Origin: Scleroderma bovista
Lineage: Eukaryota > Basidiomycota > Agaricomycetes > Boletales > Sclerodermataceae
DNA length: 64,000 bases
Assembly: GCA_037178675.1 (NCBI GenBank)
Contig: JAYMGJ010000015.1
Location: 46,291 to 110,290, forward strand
Reading direction: 5' to 3'
Shown here: positions 55,807-64,000 of the stretch, piece after piece
Layout: each line of letters begins with the position of its first letter
Position numbering within the stretch: position 1 is the stretch's first letter
Translations under genes and position numbers: made by a program
The notes under the pieces: model-generated
Seen by the model: only the letters and a program-made list of their open reading frames with translations
Database searches by the model: none
What the model was told of the DNA's origin: nothing

Positions 55807-56860
55807 TTAGACAATGTACCCCGATGCCTTGTCTGGTGTGATGCTATGACACGCGTGAACAATGGACATAAGAGGTGGGTTAGTATGGGAGTGACGGCGG
55901 AGGTAAGCTTTGATGGCTGAAAAAGCTTGTTCAATCGGATTATAGTCTGGCGAGTAAGCAGGGAGATAAATGAGTTTGCAAACTAGGAAGTCAGTGTGAT
56001 CATTGTTGTGTTCAGAAGGGCAACTGTAACTTACGATTTTCCTCCTCAACTAAACGGCGAACTTCGTCACCATGGTGGATGCGGCAGTTATCCATAACAA
56101 GGACACTGCGAGGGCCAGGGTAGGAGTTTGTGAATGGCATCTACATTCGAATCATCCATCAACAAAATCAGTAAAGTGAAGCTCTTGAACTCACCACTTG
56201 GTCTTTGAGGAACTTGACAAATTGTTCTGTGTCGACTGGACCCTCTATGATGTCATAGGCAATGATTCCATCGAGTGTGAGGACTGGGATGATGGAATAA
56301 CGTGTCCCATGGATGAAGCGCCTCCGAGTGATGCAGCGAATGCCCCGTTTTGAGCGTCCAAATCTCCTGAATACCGTACGTTCATCTTTTGCAGCCTCAT
56401 CAATGAACATCAGCATGTTCGCGTCAGGAACCTCTTCAGCAATCTGATTCATATACAGTGCCCGCGATAATTGATTCCGTTCATAGGCACGAGCAGAGAC
56501 CATCTTGTGAGTAACACCAAGCTGCTTGAGGGTGTGAGAGAGGGTTGAAAGAGTGGTCTGAACATTGCGTTTGAGCTGCAGCTCCTCCAGTAATTCATCA
56601 AGGTAAATTGATCTCCGATGGTTGATGATAGCAGACAGGAAGGCATAGTCAGCTTGATTGAGGGCACGAGGGCGACCCACTGTGCACAAGTACTTGTAAG
56701 GATTTGAGACAGTGCCAAGTCGTTGATACTGGCCAAGAACATTGTAAACAAGTGTTTTTTTGATACCGAGCAAGTGACAGATATCTTTGACAGGATATCC
56801 CTCACGATAGAGGAATGGGATACGAGCCTTCAGGTCCTCTGAGGCGCCTTTGCGAGGCAT
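55807..56860 (-). CDS. Tc1/mariner-type DD-E transposase
   Basis: Three exons (56860-56195, 56140-56035, 55982-55807) with clean GTGAGT/TAG and GTAAGT/TAG introns give 315 residues with no stop or frameshift. The N-terminus holds two helix-turn-helix regions (GYPVKDICHLLGIKKTLVYN and LDELLEELQLKRNVQTTLS) for binding the inverted repeats. The catalytic acids are the Asp of MFIDEAAKDE, the Asp of VLVMDNCRIHHG and the Glu of YSPDYNPIEQAFSAIK, about 35 residues apart in the spliced protein. It should cut and paste the element at TA sites. It is transcribed from just inside the right terminal repeat, towards the accessory gene. The exon model is well supported because the joins rebuild the catalytic core. 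Confidence 0.92.
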
Positions 56861-56941
56861 GGGCAGGACGTTGTGGAAGGTGGGAAAGCCAGCCCGTACT
56901 GTAATTGTAGGACTAGTACAGATTACTAATAATAATGACTA

Positions 56942-57017
56942 CTAGGGCTACCTCTGGGGTCCTTCCCGCCAGGTGAATTTGGTTTTCGTGTTTTCCGCGA
57001 TCTTTTGCAAACAGCTG
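56942..57017 (-). repeat. Right terminal inverted repeat of the transposon
   Basis: Inverted copy of the left end, 76 bp with three substitutions, followed by the TA duplicate at 57018-57019. The transposase start codon lies 82 bp inside it. Confidence 0.95.
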
Positions 57018-58099
57018 TAACGTTGACAAACTCTGGCATCACTGGGATGAAAGAGAGAAGAAGAAGAAGGTTATATTACAGTTCATCAAGGCTAAGGCCA
57101 AAGATATGCCAGACACTGCCAAGGACAAGCCTAGGCGCTGTCAGCATAAGAGAATTTATGTCGATGTTGACAGTTCCTCAGACAACAGTGGCAATGATGA
57201 TGAATCAAACGAGGAAAGTGACCACAGTTCATCACACCCTGCTAATAGTCCCTTCCGCACACCCGGGTCTGCAAGTGGCTGGCCTTTGTGCCCTAAGCCA
57301 AGGCCCACCAAGCAGGCTAGGAAAGGTGAACCCAGGAGCCCAGCAGCTGAGGGGGGCAATTGGCCTACATTTCTCCATGGTCTTTGCCAGGATCCACACT
57401 ATGTGGTACTCATGGAGAAGATGTTCCACCTGCCGATCCAGGTAGGTATCATTTTCTAACGCATTACATACCTGACTAATTTTGGCTGTAGGAACTGATC
57501 TCGAGTCACCCCCTGCACTCCCAATTTGGGCTGCATGGACCTGGGGTCAGACATATCTCCCAGAAGAAATCCATACTTCTGTGGAGGCTTTCCAGGTTGC
57601 CCTCAGGCAGCTCAAGGAGTTTCCATGGAAGTCTCGCAAGTATGGCACATGCATTGTCTTGGGACTTGGCCTCCTCATTCGCGACTGCTGGAGTGTACAG
57701 GAGTTGGAGGAACCAGGGGATGGGGAGCAGAGGACTGCCCCCACTTACTTATATTCATCATTACTTGGTGTGCAGAAGTTGGAGTTTGTCTTTGCAGAGG
57801 TGGATGTGATGAGCGTGAGGTTGGACATGGAGCTATCCAGCCAAACAGGTGAGGGAAATGGAGGCAACAACACAGTGGACATGAGCAGACCAGAGGGGCA
57901 GAATGAAGAAGTGGGGGAGCAGGACACACAAGAAGAAGAGTGGACTGCCCAGGTGGAGAAGCAGAAGGAGGAGGAGGAGAAAAGACAAAGAGAGCAGGCA
58001 AATGCTGAGAAGAGGAGGCAGGAGGATGCACCTAAGGTGAGAGACGTGGTTGAGGAGGAGAGGTCGGTGCAAGCAAAGCGCAAGAAGTGCAAGGTATGA
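57018..58099 (+). pseudogene. 3' half of the gene split by the transposon
   Basis: Directly after the right TA the frame continues with VDKLWHHWDEREKKKK, then an acidic Ser-rich part (VDVDSSSDNSGNDDESNEES). After an intron at about 57440-57492 (GTAGGT...TGTAG) comes a well-formed segment (PALPIWAAWTWGQTYLPEE, VEAFQVALRQLKEFPWKSRK) and a Glu/Lys/Arg-rich coiled coil ending at 58099. The intron join does not keep the frame of the preceding exon, so either another splice form is used or this half carries an extra indel. It belongs to the same gene as 52739-54022. Without its promoter and start it is presumably dead. Function unknown. Confidence 0.55.
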
Positions 58100-59162
58100 A
58101 ATCCCTCTCCCATCACTTCTGCCTCCACCCCCACCGAGCAAGATGAACTGCAACGACGAATGGACTGGGCCAGCAAAACGCAAAAAGACCTCGCAAACGA
58201 ACAAAGACAGCCCGTCCAAAAACACCAGGTCCTCAAAGCACCCGTGCAAGCTCACCAAGAGGGCATGGGGTTCGTTTTAGTCTTGTTGAAAGTACTCGTA
58301 ACTATCATATCTACTAGCATTGAATTCTTATGACAATTACTCGGACATCTGCAACCTAGTTAACTGTTCGACATGGCAATGGATTTCTTTGCATATTGAG
58401 ATTTCCCCACTATATTCAAATGTAAGCATTGATTTTCTGTAGATTTTATAATGAATATTATGGTCAAATTAATGAGAATTAGCAGAACAGGTGGCCGGGG
58501 TAACAATCCAATTTGGGCAAAACACGGCCGACACCACATTTGCAAGCTGAAACCTGGGCGTGGCCGGCTGGAAGTGGGTTTAGAAGAGCAAATATATTTG
58601 ATCCATTGTTATCCCAAATTATTACTTGAATTATGTGAAGCTGTCAAGGTTTTGATTAAGTCCTTTGAAGGGTGTATCCCCATTTGCACAGGGTAGATAA
58701 GGTTCCACAGATAAGGTTCTATGGCACCACCCTTTCCCCATTTGTCATGCAGATAAGGTTCCATAGATAAGGTTCTAATCTGAACATTTGCAGCAAGGTT
58801 TACTTTATCCGTATCTAGCCAATAGAAACTTGTCTGTTCCTGTGTGAACAAAGTGCTGGCCTCATACAGAAGGGCTGAATGTGGCTGTCCCATCATCTGC
58901 GTTCCGTACAGCAGGGTTGAATGCGGCTGTCCCATTGTTTGCAGTCCGTACAGCAGGAATGAATGTGGCCATTCCCTGCCCTGCATACTGCACAGCTAGT
59001 GTGCATGCAGCTGTTTCGTGGTTGCGATCCCTACAGTAAGCTGGGACCGGCTGCTCCAGGTCTGCAGCCTGTACATCCAGACCTATGTACTGCTATAATA
59101 TTTAAATAGTTGAATTTCTGGCTTCCATCCCCAGTCCCCTCCCATTTTCACCACTACACTCA
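58100..59162. other. Repeat-island spacer without a supported gene
   Basis: About 1 kb with only short frames. A diverged direct repeat (AGATAAGGTTC(C/T)A) occurs three or four times near 58690-58770, and (CAGCAGG)-type units recur near 58865-59000 (TGAATG(T/C)GGC...GTCC), apparently decayed tandem repeats. Confidence 0.45.
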
Positions 59163-59607
59163 ATGTCTCAGATTTCTCTATTCTTGTCAGACCTTGCTGC
59201 ACAGCTGGAGGCCACCCGTTCCCTTGTAGACACAAATGATGCCCTGCAAATGAACATATTGAATGATCTGTTAGCCAGTGATCCAGGTATGGATATTGCG
59301 GTACTTACTGTGTGGATACTAATAGATGCTAGCTTTTATTGGTGCAGCAGACCATCTCCATATGGAGCCTCCTCCCATCCTATCAATTGTGCCTGCCCTT
59401 TACCCCTGTCCATTTGTCATGGGGTGTGCAATGTCATTTGAAGGGAATGTACAGGTGATCTGTGCTCATTTGCACCAACATGGAATTATCTACAATGACC
59501 ATGAGTCCATCACATGTCCATATATGGGCTGCACCAAGGAAATATTGTGGAAGAATATTCCTCACCACATCAAAGAATGCCATTTGCACATTCGTTGGAC
59601 TAATTAG
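59163..59607 (+). CDS. Small zinc-finger-like protein
   Basis: Exons 59163-59286 and 59348-59607 (61-nt intron, GTATGG...GTGCAG) give 127 residues. The N-terminus is a short helix (SLFLSDLAAQLEATRSLVDT). The C-terminus contains CPYMGCTKEILWKNIPHHIKECH, a Cys-x4-Cys ... His ... His arrangement like a degenerate C2H2 finger, preceded by QVICAHLHQHGI. Small single-finger proteins of this kind are frequent in Agaricomycetes genomes; their role is unknown. The frame is intact despite the decayed surroundings. It could be a functional gene or a recent copy carried by a mobile element. Confidence 0.55.
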
Positions 59608-59989
59608 CATGCGGCTCAGTAAGTCACATAATCTTTGGCTGCAGAAAACCTGTATGAATATTATTTTCAGAAGGAAATAAATTTGTTACTTACTTTCTTG
59701 CATCATTCATGTGTGTAACATAGTACTATTTATTTCTATGATGACATATGGTACTGCTACACAATGTCATCAATAAATGTGAGTTCTGTGGATGTCTCAG
59801 TTCATGATGTTGATCAAACAGCCCTCCCAATGATTTTATTTCTCCCTGACTAACCTGATTTTGCCATGATACTATTTATCGGCCTATACTAGCTTTACAG
59901 AGGTTGAGGAAAAAAATAAACTCTGCCCTCTCCTGGGTTTACAATGCTTGTCTCCTTTCAGCCAGTACTAATTTTGCAATACCCCATTA

Positions 59990-62440
59990 ATATTACAGGT
60001 TAAATAAAATTTTCATTGACCCAACCTGTCCCACCTTTGTGAATCTTGTCATTGGCTGGCCCTGGTTTTGCAATACACCAACATATTTTCCACTCAACTG
60101 GCCTATCCCACATTCCGCAACAAAAACCATCTATTGGCTGGGACTGGTTTTGCAATACATCCATTGGCCAACACTAGCTTTACAGGCCTCAATTAAACTT
60201 CCAGTCCTCTGGCCAGTGCCATCCTACATGCCTCAATAAAATTTTTGATGCTCCAGCCTGTCCCATTTTTGCGGGTCTTATCATCATCTGGCTGACCCTT
60301 GTTCTGCAATACAGCTATGAATTTCCACTCAACCAGCCTACCCAGTTTTACAGAGACCTATCAGCTGGTCCCAGTTTGGCAATATTCTATTGATTTTGGA
60401 GGCAGTGGGCCTATCATGGTTTTACAATGTTAGCATCACTCGGCCAGTACCAGCCTTACAGGCCACAATTAAACTTCTAGTCGTCCAGCCTGTTCCACCT
60501 TTGTGAGTCATGTGTGATGTCGGCCAGTCCTCCATTTACAGGCCTCAATGAAATTTCCAGTGCTCTGGCCTGTCCTACCTTTGCAAGTCCTATGATCTGC
60601 CAGTTGGCCCTAGTTCTGCAGGATGGTATTGAGTTTTCACTCAACCGGCCTACCCCAGTTTTACAATAGGAGCCATTTATCAGCTGGTTCCAGATTTTCA
60701 GTCAGCCAGCCTGTCCTGGTTTTACAGTGTGACCATCCATCAGCCAATACCAGCCTTGCGGGACTCGATTAAACTTTCAGTCCTCTGGCCTGTCCCACCT
60801 TTGTGACCTGTGTGCACTATTGGCCGATCCCCATTTACACACCTCAATTACATTGCTCCAGCCTGTCCTACCTTTGCGAGTGTTATCATCTGCCAGCCGG
60901 CCCTAGTTCTACAGTGCAGTATTGAATTTTCACTGAACTGGCTGACCCCAGCTTTACAATGGCATCCACTTATTGGCCGGTGCCAGTTCTGCAATTTTCT
61001 CTTGATTTTTCAGTCAGCCAGCCTGTCCTGGTTTTACAGTGTGTCCATCCATTGGCCAGTACTAGGCTTACAGGACTCCATTAAACTTTCAGTCCTCTGG
61101 CCTGTCCCACCTTTGTGACCTGTGTGCACTATTGGCCGATCCCCATTTACACACCTCAATTACATTGCTCCAGCCTGTCCTACCTTTGCGAGTGTTATCA
61201 TCTGCCAGCCGGCCCTAGTTCTACAGTGCAGTATTGAATTTTCACTGAACTGGCTGACCCCAGCTTTACAATGGCATCCACTTATTGGCCGGTGCCAGTT
61301 CTGCAATTTTCTCTTGATTTTTCAGTCAGCCAGCCTGTCCTGGTTTTACAGTGTGTCCATCCATTGGCCAGTACTAGGCTTACAGGACTCAATTAAACTT
61401 TCAGTCCTCTGGCCTGTCCCACCTTTATGACCTGTGTGCGCGATCGGCCAGTCCCCATTTACACACCTCAATTACATTGCTCCAGCCTGTCCTACCTTTG
61501 TGAGTGTTATCATCTGCCAGCCGGCCCTAGTTCTACAGTGCAGTATTGAATTTTCACTGAACTGGCTGACCCCAGCTTTACAATGGCATCCACTTATCGG
61601 CTGGTGCCAGTTCTGCAATCTCCTCTTGATTTTTCAGTCAGCTGGCCTGTCCTGGTTTTACAGTGTGTCCATCCATCGGCCTGTACCAGCTTTACCAGAC
61701 TCAATGAAACTTTCCAGTCCTCTGGCCTGTCCCACCTTTGTGACCTGTGTGCACTGTTGGCTGGTCTCTATTTACACACCTCAATTATATTTGCATTGCT
61801 CCGGCCTGTCCTACCTTTGTGAGTGCTATCATCTGCCGGCTGGCCCTAGTTCTGCAATGCAGTATTGAATTCTCAGTGAACCAGCCGACCCCAGCTTTAC
61901 AATGACACCCACTGGCCAGTGCCAGTTCTGCAATCTTCTCGTGGTTTTTCAGTCAGCCAGCCTGTCCTGGTTTTACAATGTGACCAACCATTGGCCAGTA
62001 CCATCTTTACAGGGCTCTATTGAATTTCCAGACCTCCGGCCTGTCCCATCTTTGCGAACCTTGTGCACTGTCGGCTGGTCTCAGCCTTACAGGCCTTCAT
62101 AAAATTTCCACTGCTCTGGCCTGTCCCAACCTTGCAAGTCCTGCCATCTGTTGGCCGGCCCTAGTGCTACAATTGTCACTCCCCCAGCCTACCCCAATTT
62201 TACAATAACAACCACACATCAGCCTGTCCCAGCTTTGCAATACTCCATTGATTTGAGTGAGCCAGCCTATCCTGGTTTTACAATGGTAGCATCCATCGGC
62301 TGGTACTAGCCTTAAAGGCTTCAATAAAATTCTCAGTGCTCCAGCCTGACCTAGTTTTACATTCCTTCGGCTGGCACCAGCTAGTCCCACCTTTACAAAT
62401 AAATGTACATGTTGGATGTCCCACTTTTGCAAGGGTTTGT
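59990..62440. repeat. Higher-order tandem satellite, 312-bp unit of four about 78-bp subunits
   Basis: The motif CC(T/A)GTCC..(C/T)TTTACA recurs roughly every 39 bp across 2.4 kb. Four different subunits of about 78 bp form a 312-bp higher-order unit. Units starting at 60810 and 61122 are almost identical, the unit from 61434 is close, and those towards both ends of the array are increasingly diverged. Because 312 is divisible by three, a frame repeats in each unit, but it is closed by a stop every unit and is not a plausible gene. Confidence 0.9.
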
Positions 62441-63440
62441 GACTGAACTATCTGGTGGTCGAACCACTTAGTCGTACTCAAGTTCCTCTCCCTCAGTATC
62501 ATGTGCAATTACCATGGAGTGAGCGCCATGTCCTAGATGAGAATGGTATCCCCTATGGGGGAAATCCTCCAGAGTATAGTACCTTGACGCTAGAACCAAG
62601 GGATGGATGTATGATTTCTAATTTCAGAAGCGTGATCTTGCGAAGAGCCCACTTGGCAAGCTGGGTCTTCTCAGTTTCCAGCTTGATGGCCACAGTCTGG
62701 CCAGATATCCAATCCACCAACGACCTAGATATGTGGAGTAAATGAGCCTTGCTATATCGTGTTAGCCACCTGTCAGTGAACGCACACAACTACCCCGTAT
62801 GTGCTCAACCCCATCTCCCTGACGAGTTTCCACCACTTCTGCACATGGAACACCATCCCAAGGGACGACATGAATATTGTTCTACAGTATATCAGTCCTC
62901 GCCAGGCTCTCCACTGAACAGAGGCTGAGCCTACTTCTTCATGCTAGGCTGTGCGAGCTGGTTCGCCTTCTGGCAAACACGTGATCAACCATGGTCCATG
63001 GTCTCTGGGTTGCCTGACACAACCAACTGTGGAGGAATGATTTGGGCTGTTTTCCATGAGGAAGATGGATGGGAAGACGGTGCTATCCAACTGTGTATTC
63101 CTTTGAGACTCTGACATTGCCGATATATGTTAACACGCTTACCTCACGTGGTTTATGGTGCACTCAGCAGGTTTCAGCAGTCGCTCAAAACAATGGCTGT
63201 GCTTCCTACCCAAGGATGGTCGGTCCCCTGGTGGGACACAGTGAAACAGGGTGAGCAGTTAGATTGCCATCCAAATCAGCGTCATCTCATCATTGACACT
63301 GAGCAAACATCACATAACATTGCCTGGTGGCATCCTCCCAGGCTGCCCGCCCTGCCTCTGAATTTTTCCGATTACCCTCACCAACCACTGAAAACACTTA
63401 CGAGCTGCATATAATCACAGAGTGCATAGTATTGACATAG
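62441..63440 (+). other. Possible decayed gene after the satellite
   Basis: Two open pieces on the + strand look protein-like: about 62455-62745 (PWSERHVLDENGIPYGG, NPPEYSTLTLEPRDG) and 63127-63414 (WSVPWWDTVKQGEQLDCHP, HLIIDTEQTSHNIAWW). Between them stops occur in all frames. Neither begins at a convincing ATG and I do not recognise a family. A multi-exon gene cannot be excluded. Confidence 0.25.
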
Positions 63441-64000
63441 CATAGATATAAAAAGAAACCATGTACATAAAGGGAGAATCCTGGCCACCGTGTTGATCAC
63501 ATCATCGTCGTGGTTGTGGTCATACTGGTCACCTGCATCAGATTGTCTGAGTCATCGTCATCGTCGCTGACACTACTGTGGCTTGTCACTGTCGTCAGCA
63601 TTCTCCCTGTACATCGCCACCATGGCACTGGCCACTTGCATCCATGTCTCACCACCGGCTTATTGTAAAGCTTCCTCACTCAATATAGGGGGAAAAGCGC
63701 GTCGACCATGTGGAAGGGTTGTTAGTACAAGTCTTTGCGGAACCGCGGAGCACAGATGCGCATTCTGAGACCCAAGAGTCACACCTGTCGAGAGAGGTCA
63801 GTATGGCGTACTAGGTACGCGACACAAAAATGGCCGGAAAAGTGCGGGAAACACCAGACTGCCAGGTGACTGCCAGCCATATGAGTGGGTGCAGGAGGCG
63901 GCGGAGAGCGTCGTGATGGAAGAGCACATGAACGGGAACGTTCCGGAGGTCGACAGGAAGGCCATGTCAGGCGGAGAACTGGTGATGAAAGCTTATGGTG
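63441..64000. other. Right edge without a supported gene
   Basis: Short frames only. A CATCGTCATCGTCG-type trinucleotide run near 63545-63570 is the only visible structure. A + frame that runs off the edge from about 63790 is open but too short to judge. Confidence 0.4.

Larger units (their letters stand above)
54023..57017. mobile_element. Complete Tc1/mariner-type DNA transposon carrying two convergent genes
   Basis: The element is 2,995 bp long. Its ends (CAGCTGTTTGCAAAAGATCG ...) are 76-bp terminal inverted repeats with three mismatches, at 54023-54098 and 56942-57017, and weaker similarity continues some 40 bp inward. The dinucleotide TA stands directly outside each end (54021-54022 and 57018-57019), the target duplication of the IS630-Tc1-mariner superfamily. 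Inside are a transposase gene on the minus strand (56860-55807) and a second multi-exon gene on the plus strand (54148-55674), tail to tail with about 130 bp between them, leaving almost no unused sequence. The good repeats and intact transposase frame suggest a fairly recent insertion that may still be mobile. Confidence 0.9.

Noticed and set aside
60810..61868. Repeated 102-codon and 144-codon frames
   Set aside because: Products of a satellite with a unit length divisible by three; not a protein gene.

Overview
The window looks like nuclear DNA of a mushroom-forming basidiomycete (Agaricomycetes). Genes are interrupted by many short introns (mostly 49-64 nt, GT-AG). Families typical of that group are present: a DUF6593 protein, a Mug135-like gene, HET-domain proteins, a shugoshin, PRP4 and SRPK splicing kinases, and basidiomycete-type Ty3 and Ty1 relics. 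I cannot name a species. No tRNA, rRNA or CRISPR was recognised.

Layout: 1-2515 (-) is the 5' part of a very unusual fusion of a GDP-mannose-3,5-epimerase-like domain with two glycosyltransferase-like domains; it runs off the left edge. 4321-5025 (-) is a DUF6593 protein and 5590-6288 (-) an unrecognised protein with a good TATA box. 6.4-13.1 kb is a long stretch without a supported gene. 13.1-17.2 kb (+) holds an unrecognised Pro/Ser-rich protein and a clear shugoshin. 19.0-21.3 kb (-) is a HET-domain protein, followed by a small graveyard (Ty1/copia reverse transcriptase relic, damaged Mug135-like gene, simple repeats). 24.8-27.5 kb (-) is PRP4 kinase (9 exons), 28.2-31.0 kb (-) a coiled-coil protein, 32.9-35.3 kb (+) an SR-protein kinase, 39.6-41.75 kb (+) a C2H2 transcription factor and 42.8-45.2 kb (+) a second HET-domain protein.

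From about 46 kb to the right edge the window is a mobile-element island: a Ty3/gypsy 3' remnant with an extra ORF, decayed members of apparently multicopy basidiomycete gene families, several short palindromic insertions, and a higher-order satellite array (312-bp units made of four subunits of about 78 bp).

The most striking object is a complete-looking 2,995-bp Tc1/mariner-type element (54023-57017). It has 76-bp terminal inverted repeats with three mismatches and an exact TA target duplication. It carries an intact three-exon DD-E transposase and, convergent to it, a second multi-exon gene encoding a SAM-like domain. It sits inside another gene, and removing the element plus one TA puts the two halves of that gene back into one reading frame. 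This two-gene element, the epimerase/glycosyltransferase fusion and the palindromic insertions are the items I consider most likely to be under-described.
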